NCBI GenBank assembly: GCA_945937855.1
Contig: CAMEUC010000081.1
Span: forward strand, 1 to 6,510
Source: an uncultured Clostridium sp.
GTDB taxonomy: Bacteria > Bacillota > Clostridia > TANB77 > CAG-508
DNA length: 6,510 nt
Reading direction: 5' to 3'
Each line of letters opens with the position of its first letter. Position 1 is the first letter of the stretch. The translations under genes were made by a program, and so were the position numbers. Below, one piece after another: positions 1-5,917 of the stretch. The notes beneath the pieces are model-generated. The model did not search any database. It was not told the DNA's origin and saw only the letters and a program-made list of their open reading frames with translations.

Positions 1-47
1 AAAAAGAAAAATCAAACCCCGACGAGATTTGGCGGTCGTCTTTTGAT
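1..47 (-). terminator. Rho-independent terminator closing the murA-trmB operon
   Basis: Inverted repeat read on the minus strand: outer arms ATCAAA (42-47 against 11-16) and inner arms GACGA/TCGTC (36-40 against 21-25), with an asymmetric internal bulge (one base against four C/G) and a 10-nt loop at 26-35. On the minus strand the stem is followed by a T-rich tract (complement of 1-10, nine T and one C). It starts about 35 nt past the trmB stop codon, where an operon terminator is expected. A shorter T-run also follows the stem on the plus strand (47-53), so it could work weakly in both directions. The imperfect stem is the main weakness. Confidence 0.65.
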
Positions 48-83
48 ATTTTTAAGAAATAAATTGATGGCACAAATTACAAT

Positions 84-743
84 TTATCTAACTCTCTTGG
101 CTATTAATGCCTTTATTTTTATTCCTTGTTTTGAGAACATTTCCTCATGTTCTGTTATTATATTATCTTTTACATTTTCAGAATGTAAATCATATGTAAT
201 TTTGGTTATCTCAAAACCTGTTTGTTTAAAGTATTTTATACTTGCTTTAAATAGGTCATCATCATCTGTTTTAAAATATATTTCCGCTTCTTGTTTTAGA
301 AATATTTTGTATTTTTCTATAAATACTGGATAGGTAAGTCTTCTTTTATTGTGCCTTGGTTTTGGCCATGGATTACAAAAATTTATATATATTCTATCTA
401 CTACGTCTTTTTCATTTAACATATTTTGTATCAAACCTATTTCCTGCGCTGTAATTAAAACATTATCTATAGGTTTTTGATTTTTTAAATATTCTGCTTC
501 TATATTTCTTTTTGCAATTCCTAATACTTCACTTTTTATATCTACTGCTAAATAATTTATTTCAGGATTTCTTACTGCAAGTTTTGCTATAAATGTACCT
601 TTTCCGCATCCTAATTCTAAATGTATTGGTTGTTTTTTTGTGAATTTATTTTCCCAATTTCCTATATTTTCACATGGGTTATCCACAAAAAAATCACATT
701 GGCTTAATTCTTCCCTTACCCATGGTTTGCGTCTCATTCTCAT
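84..743 (-). CDS. trmB: tRNA (guanine-N7-)-methyltransferase TrmB
   Basis: SAM-dependent enzyme that makes m7G at position 46 in the variable loop of tRNA; cytosolic. The product is 219 aa, normal for bacterial TrmB. Seen: the family-typical N-terminus MRMRRKPW; SAM-binding motif I LELGCGKGTF at residues 42-51; the acidic motif LAVDIKSE at 65-72; the signature NFCNPWPKPRHNKRRLT at 121-137, where many homologues have F-x-D-PWPK (here Asn precedes PWPK); FKTDDDDLF at 157-165; and the C-terminal TEHEEMF at 197-203 that binds substrate and SAM in the family. I chose the ATG at 743 over the in-frame ATG at 761 because AAAGGA (757-752) lies 8 nt before it, while 761 has no ribosome site, and because homologues start at this point. 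It is the last gene of the operon, 39 nt after sbp with no terminator between. It has no mechanistic link to division, so its position is probably transcriptional convenience. Confidence 0.96.
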   Translation of the reverse strand: MRMRRKPWVREELSQCDFFVDNPCENIGNWENKFTKKQPIHLELGCGKGTFIAKLAVRNPEINYLAVDIKSEVLGIAKRNIEAEYLKNQKPIDNVLITAQEIGLIQNMLNEKDVVDRIYINFCNPWPKPRHNKRRLTYPVFIEKYKIFLKQEAEIYFKTDDDDLFKASIKYFKQTGFEITKITYDLHSENVKDNIITEHEEMFSKQGIKIKALIAKRVR

Positions 744-751
744 TTTGTTAA

Positions 752-757
752 TCCTTT
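752..757 (-). promoter_or_regulatory. Ribosome binding site deciding the trmB start
   Basis: AAAGGA on the minus strand, 8 nt upstream of the ATG at 743. It lies inside the longer reading frame that begins at 761, so it argues for the shorter, 219-aa TrmB. Confidence 0.7.
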
Positions 758-782
758 CCATATTTTGTAATAGAAATTTTAT

Positions 783-1145
783 TTAATTTTGTTTCATCTT
801 TTTTCTGTTTATCCATTTATCCAAATAATGTCTTCTTATTATTGCAAGATTAGTAAACATTCTTCCCACAAATACTACTATTGCAGCTAAATATATATCT
901 ACATTTAATTTTATTCCAAGCCATGTTAATGCTATTGAAAGAATTGCATTCCCAAAAAAACCTGATATAAATATTTTTAAATCAAAATTTCCTTTTATAT
1001 TAGAAGTTATTGCCCCAAAAACTGAATCTAAAGCTGCTATTATTGCTATTGCTAAATATCCAGAATATGTATACGAGATTATTGGAGCATTCATCCCAAC
1101 TATTGCTCCTAAAATACATCCTATTACAATTGCTATTATTATCAT
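783..1145 (-). CDS. sbp: Small basic protein Sbp (DUF1290 family membrane protein)
   Basis: A 120-aa integral membrane protein of the DUF1290/Sbp family, encoded next to division genes in Bacillota; its molecular function is not established. Hydrophobic segments lie at about residues 2-20, 28-46, 58-80 and 83-103, with a strongly basic tail (RRHYLDKWINRKKMK, 104-118). Segments recalled from B. subtilis Sbp line up closely: YLAIAIIAALDSVFG (30-44), SGFFGNAIL (61-69), the VDIYLA block (82-87) and the F-x-N-x-A-x-IRR motif (97-105). Length matches the roughly 120 aa of the family. The ATG shares one base with the stop codon of the upstream DUF881 gene (TAATG), and AGGAGG (1158-1153) lies 7 nt before it, suggesting coupled translation. 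In B. subtilis ftsA and ftsZ follow sbp; here trmB does. Confidence 0.93.
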   Translation of the reverse strand: MIIIAIVIGCILGAIVGMNAPIISYTYSGYLAIAIIAALDSVFGAITSNIKGNFDLKIFISGFFGNAILSIALTWLGIKLNVDIYLAAIVVFVGRMFTNLAIIRRHYLDKWINRKKMKQN

Positions 1146-1858
1146 TATTCTGCCTCCTTTGCATATTTAAATGTTAAATTACCACTATAAGCATTTATCA
1201 CTATATTATCACTTTTTTCCAGTGTTATATCTTTTCCTTCATTTTTCATAGTGTCTATGTATCCATATTGTTTCTGTGATAAACCACTTTCCAAATATGT
1301 TATATCTCCTATTGCTTTTACAATATATGGCGAAACAATTCTTTCTCCATTTACACTAATGTATGTGGAATTTATATCTACTACATAAGAATTTAGTATT
1401 ATTCTTTGATCGTTTATTGAAATTGCCTCTGCTCCTGCTGCTTTTAAATTATTTACTAATTGTATCAAGTCCTTAGCATATATTTTTCCATATTTTCCAA
1501 CTTCTACATCTGTTAATGTTACTATTATTCCTTCTCCTTGAACTGTATTTTTTCCAAGTATGTTTCTTGAATTTATTAATTCCTCTTGTAATACTTCTGA
1601 AGCTTGTTTTTCCGTATTTATTGTTTCTTGATATTCATTTATTTTTGAATTAGTTTCTTCTAATTTTGATAATGTCTCTTCATATTTAGTTTTTAGCCCC
1701 GTAATTTCCGTTCTTAATTCACTTTCTTGCATAGTTTCTAATGAATTTATATCTGTATGACTTATTGTTTTAAATTGTATAAATATAACCATTGTTAATA
1801 TAAAAAACATTATTCCTATTATTATAGATATAATAATCTTTTCTTTTTTTATTTTCAT
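1145..1858 (-). CDS. DUF881 family membrane-anchored protein (second tandem copy, YlxX/YlxW-like)
   Basis: A 237-aa predicted single-pass membrane protein: short Lys-rich N-terminus, one transmembrane helix at about residues 7-28, a Glu/Lys-rich coiled-coil stretch at about 45-97, then the DUF881 domain at about 99-219. Domain landmarks are the QGEGIIVTLTD strand (107-117), DLIQLVNNLKAAGAEAISIN (130-149), NGERI (170-174) and the end block IDTMKNEGKDITLEKSDNIV (201-220). The domain should face outward. Its role is unknown; the family is found with divIB, sbp and ftsZ in Gram-positive bacteria, which suggests a part in division or envelope work. The ATG overlaps the upstream stop as ATGA, with GAGGTG (1871-1866) 7 nt before it. 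It is a diverged paralogue of the preceding gene. By position it corresponds to B. subtilis ylxX, but I have not assigned that symbol. Confidence 0.9.
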   Translation of the reverse strand: MKIKKEKIIISIIIGIMFFILTMVIFIQFKTISHTDINSLETMQESELRTEITGLKTKYEETLSKLEETNSKINEYQETINTEKQASEVLQEELINSRNILGKNTVQGEGIIVTLTDVEVGKYGKIYAKDLIQLVNNLKAAGAEAISINDQRIILNSYVVDINSTYISVNGERIVSPYIVKAIGDITYLESGLSQKQYGYIDTMKNEGKDITLEKSDNIVINAYSGNLTFKYAKEAE

Positions 1859-2577
1859 TCTTCTTCACCTCTTGTCAAATGAGTATAATTATATACTCCA
1901 TTGTATTTAGGTATTATTATATTGTCACTACTATCTATCTTAACTTTTACTCCTTCATCTGCCATTAATTGTAAATAACCTCCTGGCCTTATTAATGTAT
2001 TATATATGGCCGTTGAGCATATTGCTTCTATTGTTATCGGAACAGTTATTATTTCTCCATTTACTCTTATAATGTTTCCATCACACAAAATAGAAGTACT
2101 AGATACTACTCTATGTCCATTTATGGAAATAGCTTCTGCTCCTGCATTAAATAACTCATTTACTACTTGTAATAAATCTTCTTCATGAACTAAATATTGT
2201 GCCACATTTATTTCATCTTTTGCATTTCTATTGTCATCTAAAATAATTATTATACCTTCTCCTTTTACTTCTGTAAGACCTAACATTAAATTGTTTTCTT
2301 TTAATTCTGCTTCTGCATTTGCATCTTCTTGATTACCTGCAACTGCTTTTGTTCTTATACTTTCAAGTTCTTTTTCTGCCTCCTCCAATTGTTTATATAC
2401 TATATCGTATTTTTCTTGCATCCTAAAAACTTCATCAATTAATTCACTATTATTTTTTGATAAAGTTGTCCCAACAGAATTTTGCATATCATTTACTGTT
2501 TTCATTTGCATAAATATTGATATTACTAATAGAAAACATACTATGCCTAAAACACCTGCTATATATTGTTTTTTCAT
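1855..2577 (-). CDS. DUF881 family membrane-anchored protein (first tandem copy, YlxW-like)
   Basis: A 240-aa protein with the same architecture as its downstream neighbour: transmembrane helix at about residues 5-24, a heptad-like charged coiled coil at about 44-77, an Ala/Glu/Asn-rich linker at 78-95, and the DUF881 domain at about 97-222. Landmarks are LMLGLTEVKGEGIIIILDD (97-115), a longer insert before HEEDLLQVVNELFNAGAEAI (131-150), SINGHRV (151-157), and GGYLQLMADEGVKVKIDSSD (199-218). The GEGI strand, the AGAEAISIN turn and the terminal strand are shared with the second copy, so the pair arose by duplication. The function is unknown and probably lies in the envelope. It starts 1 nt after the ftsQ stop codon. 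Its ribosome site AGAGGTG (2588-2582) is formed by the last ftsQ codons, a sign of coupling. Confidence 0.9.
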   Translation of the reverse strand: MKKQYIAGVLGIVCFLLVISIFMQMKTVNDMQNSVGTTLSKNNSELIDEVFRMQEKYDIVYKQLEEAEKELESIRTKAVAGNQEDANAEAELKENNLMLGLTEVKGEGIIIILDDNRNAKDEINVAQYLVHEEDLLQVVNELFNAGAEAISINGHRVVSSTSILCDGNIIRVNGEIITVPITIEAICSTAIYNTLIRPGGYLQLMADEGVKVKIDSSDNIIIPKYNGVYNYTHLTRGEEE

Positions 2578-2578
2578 A

Positions 2579-3388
2579 TTACACCTCTTTTCTAAAATAT
2601 ATTTTATTTATATTTTTGACAAATATTTCTCCTGTTTGCCCTACCGTGTCCTCTAAAACTGCCATTAGTTTTACAAATTTTTCATTAACACTACTGTTAT
2701 CTCCAAAATGAATCAACTTATTTTCACTTTCCATTGTAATTAAAAAATCTGCATCATTTTCTATATTAAAATTTGTAATTTTCTCTGTTAATCCCTTTTC
2801 TTTTGCTGCACTCATTATTTGTATAACTGTATTTAATTTTTGTAAATCCTCTACATCTAATCTATTCCCTGGTTCAATATTTTGAGTAATATAACCTGTA
2901 ATTGTTGGCAATTGTAGCTTTTCTTCATTTATTTCAAGTATATACCCTTGGTTATTTATATATGCATATTGTTCATCCTCCAAAATTAACATATATGCTG
3001 TTACACGCTCTTTTACATTAATTTCTACTGTCCCATCCAGTTTTCTATGTATTTGTACATCTTCTACGTAAGGATTCGTTTTTATTTGTTCTTTTACTTT
3101 TATGTTTAAATATTTAAACATATTTTCATTTATTTTTAGCCCTGACAAATTAATTATTTCTTGTGCTGAGAGTTTACTATTTTGCGTCACTTTTATCTGT
3201 TTTATATTAAATAAATCTGATAATAAAAATGCTATTATTGCACCAATAATTAATATAAATAAGCTTGTCCATTTTAAAATTTTTAGCTTAATTCTTTTCT
3301 TCTTTAGATTAGCCTGTTTTGTAATAGGTTTATTTTTTTTCGAAGAAGCTCTCACTTTCTTTTTTGTTTTATTTTTTGAGGTTGCCAA
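2579..3388 (-). CDS. ftsQ: Cell division protein FtsQ/DivIB
   Basis: A 269-aa bitopic divisome protein. In the family it forms a complex with FtsL and DivIC (FtsB) and links the septal peptidoglycan machinery to the ring. Seen: a cytoplasmic tail of about 39 residues packed with Lys/Arg, one transmembrane helix at about 40-57, then a POTRA domain at about 60-129 that opens with the family-typical LFNIKQIKVTQNSKLS (59-74) and contains NPYVEDVQIHRKL (105-117) and the VEINVKER strand (121-128), followed by the FtsQ beta domain with YAYINNQGYILE (141-152) and LPTITGY (160-166). The start codon is TTG at 3388, supported by AGGAGGA 6 nt upstream; the next in-frame Met is residue 90, past the membrane helix. 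It lies 60 nt after murA, with a palindrome in the gap, and is tightly coupled to the DUF881 genes. Confidence 0.95.
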   Translation of the reverse strand: MATSKNKTKKKVRASSKKNKPITKQANLKKKRIKLKILKWTSLFILIIGAIIAFLLSDLFNIKQIKVTQNSKLSAQEIINLSGLKINENMFKYLNIKVKEQIKTNPYVEDVQIHRKLDGTVEINVKERVTAYMLILEDEQYAYINNQGYILEINEEKLQLPTITGYITQNIEPGNRLDVEDLQKLNTVIQIMSAAKEKGLTEKITNFNIENDADFLITMESENKLIHFGDNSSVNEKFVKLMAVLEDTVGQTGEIFVKNINKIYFRKEV

Positions 3389-3394
3389 TTAAAA

Positions 3395-3401
3395 TCCTCC
3401 T
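3395..3401 (-). promoter_or_regulatory. Strong ribosome binding site for the TTG-started ftsQ
   Basis: AGGAGGA on the minus strand, 6 nt before the TTG at 3388. No ATG or GTG in this frame is suitably placed, so this site fixes the unusual start codon. A strong site with a weak start codon may set a modest level of FtsQ. Confidence 0.8.
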
Positions 3402-3421
3402 TTTCATGTTCCTTTTTTCTA

Positions 3422-3443
3422 GGAACGGCAATATTACCGTTCC
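3422..3443. repeat. Perfect 7-bp palindrome in the murA-ftsQ gap
   Basis: GGAACGG (3422-3428), an 8-nt AT-only-but-for-the-ends spacer (3429-3436), then CCGTTCC (3437-3443), a perfect inverted repeat in the 60-nt space between murA and ftsQ. It is GC-richer than its surroundings. On the operon (minus) strand it is followed by a purine-rich stretch, not T-residues, so it does not look like an intrinsic terminator. The minus-strand context TGTAGGGAACGG resembles the start of short palindromic repeats I recall as dispersed in Clostridia intergenic DNA, but one copy in this window cannot prove that. As RNA it could be a processing or stability hairpin between the murA and division parts of the message. 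A third short arm GTTCC (3408-3412) could pair with GGAAC (3422-3426) instead. Confidence 0.6.
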
Positions 3444-3448
3444 CTACA

Positions 3449-4699
3449 TTATTGTACTAAATTTATCTGTGCATTTAAGTTTCTTAACTTTTGGTCTAAT
3501 TTTTCATAACCCCTTAATATATGTTCTATATTATTTATTTTGCTTTGTCCTCTAGCTGCTAATGCCGCAGTACATAAAGCTGCCCCTCCTCTTAAATCTG
3601 TTGCCTCCATTTCAATTCCATGTATTTTTTTTGTTCCTTTTATTATTGCGACTTTTCCTTCTACAGAAATTTTTGCAGCCATCTTTTTTAGTTCATTTAA
3701 ATATTTAAATCTATTATCAAATATGTTTTCTACTATAACAGAAGTTCCTTTTGCAAGTGTTAGCATTGCTCCAAAAACAGATTGCATATCTGTTGGGAAT
3801 CCTGGGTAAGGTAAAGTTTTTATTTCTACCGCTTTTAATTTTTTTGGCGCATCTATTTCTATTCTTGATTTTTCAGATTTTATTTTTGCTCCGGTCTCTT
3901 CTAATTTAGAAGTAATTGATTTTATATCTTCAATATTTACATTATCTATAATTATATTTCCTCCAGTAATCGCTGTCATACAAAGGAAAGTTCCTATTTC
4001 AATTCTATCAGGCATAACATTATAACTTACATTTCTAAGTTCTTTTACTCCTTGTATTCTAATAACATTTTCTCCTGCTCCGCTTACTTTTGCACCCATT
4101 CTATTTAGGAATTTCTGTAAATCTACAATTTCAGGCTCCATTGCAGCATTACTTATAATTGTTTCTCCTTCAGCTAAAACTGAAGCAAGCATTATATTTT
4201 CAGTAACTCCAACTGATGGGAAATCTAATTGTATTTCTGCACCTCGAATTTTATCGGCACTACATATTATATACCCCGCTTCTTCTTCTATATTTATACC
4301 TAATTTTTTTAATGCTTTTATATGTAAATCAATAGGTCTTGCTCCAATGTCGCATCCTCCTGGATATGAAAATACAGCATGTTTAAATCTTCCAATTATT
4401 GCTCCTGCAAGTATTACGGATGATCTTAATTTATGCATTAATTCTTTTGGTATTTCTGTTTTTTGCATATTCCCTGAATCAATTATTATTTTACCATTTT
4501 TTCTATATGCTTTGCAACCTAATAACCTCAAAATTTCTAAAGTTATTTTTATATCTTGTATATTAGGTACATTATATAAATTTGTAGTTTTCCCATTTAA
4601 AATACTTGCTGCTATTATTGGAAGTGATGCATTTTTTGAACCAGATGAACTTATTTCTCCTTCTAACCTTTTCCCGCCTTCTATTATGTACTGTGCCAT
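3449..4699 (-). CDS. murA: UDP-N-acetylglucosamine 1-carboxyvinyltransferase MurA
   Basis: Transfers enolpyruvate from PEP to UDP-GlcNAc, the first committed step of peptidoglycan synthesis; cytosolic. The product is 416 aa, full length for the EPSP-synthase-like two-domain fold. Seen: SGSKNASLP with the PEP-contacting Lys22-Asn23; Arg92 in HKLRSSVILAG; the flexible loop PGGCDIGARPIDLH with the catalytic Cys116, the target of fosfomycin (an Asp here would predict resistance; Cys predicts the sensitive form); the catalytic Asp304 in GFPTDMQ; ENIFDNRF (324-331); DLRGGAAL (368-375); and Arg396 in IEHILRGYEKL. All key residues are intact. The ATG is preceded by a modest GGTG site (4710-4707) 7 nt away. 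It is the first gene of the operon and sits beside division genes, as in many Bacillota dcw clusters. Many Bacillota carry a second MurA (MurZ); whether this genome does cannot be seen. Confidence 0.97.
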   Translation of the reverse strand: MAQYIIEGGKRLEGEISSSGSKNASLPIIAASILNGKTTNLYNVPNIQDIKITLEILRLLGCKAYRKNGKIIIDSGNMQKTEIPKELMHKLRSSVILAGAIIGRFKHAVFSYPGGCDIGARPIDLHIKALKKLGINIEEEAGYIICSADKIRGAEIQLDFPSVGVTENIMLASVLAEGETIISNAAMEPEIVDLQKFLNRMGAKVSGAGENVIRIQGVKELRNVSYNVMPDRIEIGTFLCMTAITGGNIIIDNVNIEDIKSITSKLEETGAKIKSEKSRIEIDAPKKLKAVEIKTLPYPGFPTDMQSVFGAMLTLAKGTSVIVENIFDNRFKYLNELKKMAAKISVEGKVAIIKGTKKIHGIEMEATDLRGGAALCTAALAARGQSKINNIEHILRGYEKLDQKLRNLNAQINLVQ

Positions 4700-4726
4700 T
4701 ATTATACACCTACCTTTATGTCATAT

Positions 4727-4754
4727 ATTATGCAGGTTTAAAGAAAAAGGTTAA
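4727..4754 (-). promoter_or_regulatory. Candidate sigma-A promoter of the murA operon
   Basis: On the minus strand TTAACC (4754-4749), 16 nt, then CATAAT (4732-4727; five of six match TATAAT). It would give a leader of about 20 nt before the murA ATG. It lies directly behind the antiporter gene's terminator, where an operon promoter is expected, and its -35 shares bases with that terminator's T-tract. The -35 is weak and chance matches are common in DNA this AT-rich. Confidence 0.35.
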
Positions 4755-4786
4755 AAAAGTGAAAAGAGAGACTCTCCTTTCACTTT
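4753..4786 (-). terminator. Rho-independent terminator after the Na+/Ca2+ antiporter gene
   Basis: Near-perfect hairpin, GTGAAA...TTTCAC outside and GAGA/TCTC inside (4759-4783), extended by A-T pairs at both ends. Read on the minus strand its one imperfect position becomes a G-U wobble, while on the plus strand it is an A-C mismatch. Six T residues follow on the minus strand (4758-4753). Strand asymmetry and position (4 nt past the stop codon of the antiporter gene) both assign it to the minus strand. It separates that gene from the murA operon. Confidence 0.88.
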
Positions 4787-4790
4787 CTTA

Positions 4791-5732
4791 TTATACAAAC
4801 AGCATCACCATATACACTATATATAGGCTAAAATAAATCATTCCTTTTCTTCTATTTATTGTGTTTTTAGGAGGGATTATTGAAAACAGCCATAAGAGTA
4901 AAGTTCCAATTATCATAAAAATCATATCCTTATTATAGCTTAAATCATATTCTATTGGTTTTATTATTGCAGTTGTTCCAATTATTAATAACATATTAAA
5001 AATATTTGACCCTAAAATATTTCCTATTGCAATGTCACTTTCATTTTTTAGTCCAGCTGTAATACTTGTAACTAATTCTGGTAAACTTGTTCCTATTGCA
5101 AGTATTGTTATGCTTATTATTTTTTCACTTAAATTCAAAGTTTCAGCAATTTCTACAGCATTATTTACAGTCAAATCACCACCAATTCTAAGTCCTATAA
5201 TTCCAAGTGCAATATAAAATATGCTTTTTAATGTGGATTGATTTACTTCTATACTTTCATTTTTTTCCTCATCTTTTTTTACTTCTTTGGATATAATAAA
5301 AGTATATATGATAAAAAGAACAAATAATATAATTAAATAAATACCTTTTGTTCTAGTTATAGTAGTCCCTATATTACATAGCGTTACAAAAACTATTGTT
5401 ATAAATAAACAGCTTGGTATTTCTATAAATTTTGTCTCCTTTTTTAATGGAATTTCTTTTAATATAGCACTTACTCCTAAAATTAAAAACAAATTAGATA
5501 TATTACTCCCTACAACATTTCCTATTGTAAGGTTTGAACGTCCTTCTAATGCAGAAGTTGCACTTATAAATAGTTCTGGCATTGAAGTTCCAATAGATAC
5601 AATTGTTAAACCTATTACTATTTCTGAAATATGAAATTTTTTAGCTATGTTGCTGGAACCATTCACCAAAAAATCGGCACCTTTAATTAACAACACAAAA
5701 CCTATTATTATTAGAATTATTTGTATAAACAT
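4791..5732 (-). CDS. CaxA/YrbG-type K+-independent Na+/Ca2+ antiporter family protein
   Basis: A 313-aa inner-membrane protein of the Ca2+/cation antiporter (CaCA) superfamily, probably exporting Ca2+ in exchange for Na+ or H+; substrate and direction cannot be read from sequence. It shows the inverted-repeat fold of about ten helices. The alpha-1 region has GLTIVSIGTSMPEL (41-54) and GNVVGSNISN (71-80); the alpha-2 region has ITILAIGTSLPEL (208-220) and GNILGSNIFN (238-247). The GTS-PEL and G-N-GSN motifs carry the ion-coordinating Glu and Asn of the family. A charged cytoplasmic-type loop (about 149-168) joins the halves. I chose the ATG at 5732 because AGGAG lies 7 nt before it and the family's opening hydrophobic helix with GADFLVNG (18-25) starts there. 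An extension to a GTG at 5783 would add 17 mostly polar and basic residues encoded across a leader hairpin. It looks monocistronic, with its own terminator and a long leader. Confidence 0.93.
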   Translation of the reverse strand: MFIQIILIIIGFVLLIKGADFLVNGSSNIAKKFHISEIVIGLTIVSIGTSMPELFISATSALEGRSNLTIGNVVGSNISNLFLILGVSAILKEIPLKKETKFIEIPSCLFITIVFVTLCNIGTTITRTKGIYLIILFVLFIIYTFIISKEVKKDEEKNESIEVNQSTLKSIFYIALGIIGLRIGGDLTVNNAVEIAETLNLSEKIISITILAIGTSLPELVTSITAGLKNESDIAIGNILGSNIFNMLLIIGTTAIIKPIEYDLSYNKDMIFMIIGTLLLWLFSIIPPKNTINRRKGMIYFSLYIVYMVMLFV

Positions 5733-5739
5733 ACGTTTT

Positions 5740-5744
5740 CTCCT
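5740..5744 (-). promoter_or_regulatory. Ribosome binding site deciding the antiporter start
   Basis: AGGAG on the minus strand, 7 nt before the ATG at 5732. It supports the 313-aa product over the 330-aa reading frame that opens with GTG at 5783. Confidence 0.75.
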
Positions 5745-5764
5745 AAATTTAAATAATAATTTGT

Positions 5765-5787
5765 AGAGGTGTTCAATAGCCACCTCT
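5765..5787 (-). promoter_or_regulatory. Leader hairpin upstream of the antiporter gene
   Basis: Perfect 7-bp inverted repeat AGAGGTG (5765-5771) and CACCTCT (5781-5787) with a 9-nt loop, inside a locally GC-richer patch (about 5778-5803) that stands out from AT-rich DNA. Read on the minus strand it lies in the 5' leader of the antiporter mRNA, about 33 nt before the ATG. No T-run follows, so it is not a terminator. The patch upstream of it on the minus strand contains GTGTGAGCTGGGATGTGAG. Ion-transporter leaders often hold riboswitches, but I could not match this to the yybP-ykoY (Mn2+) or M-box (Mg2+) consensus. Whether it has a regulatory role is inference. Confidence 0.4.
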
Positions 5788-5865
5788 CACATCCCAGCTC
5801 ACACATCTAAATTATTTTTGTAAAATTTTCTAACTGCATACTATCTTTAATATTCCCCTTTTTTA

Positions 5866-5894
5866 TTGACTTTATGTTTATTTTATTATATATT
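5866..5894 (+). promoter_or_regulatory. Sigma-A-type promoter for the cytidine deaminase gene
   Basis: TTGACT (5866-5871), a 17-nt spacer, then TATATT (5889-5894): each hexamer matches the consensus at five of six positions with ideal spacing. The -10 lies about 24 nt before the ATG at 5918, leaving room for a short leader with the ribosome site AAGAAGG (5906-5912). It is the clearest promoter in the window. It points away from the antiporter gene, for which I found no convincing promoter. Confidence 0.65.
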
Positions 5895-5917
5895 TCATTT
5901 TAGAAAGAAGGGATGTT

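Noticed and set aside
744..761. Start of trmB at the ATG at 761
   Set aside because: No ribosome site precedes it, and the codons between 761 and 743 themselves contain the ribosome site for the ATG at 743, where family members begin.
4701..4706. Perfect TATAAT on the minus strand just before the murA ATG
   Set aside because: It ends one base from the start codon, so a promoter there would start transcription inside the coding region; it is more likely AT-rich spacer after the ribosome site.
2006..4836. Plus-strand open frames opposite the DUF881, ftsQ and murA genes
   Set aside because: They lie antisense to well-conserved genes, have no family-like sequence, and reflect the low stop-codon frequency opposite AT-rich coding DNA.
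5733..5783. N-terminal extension of the antiporter to a GTG at 5783
   Set aside because: No good ribosome site before the GTG; the extra 17 residues are not antiporter-like and are encoded across the leader hairpin; AGGAG sits 7 nt before the ATG at 5732.
5733..5880. yybP-ykoY or M-box riboswitch upstream of the antiporter gene
   Set aside because: The conserved GGGGAGUAG or GUUAGGUGAGGCUCC core motifs as I remember them are absent; only an unnamed hairpin can be supported.
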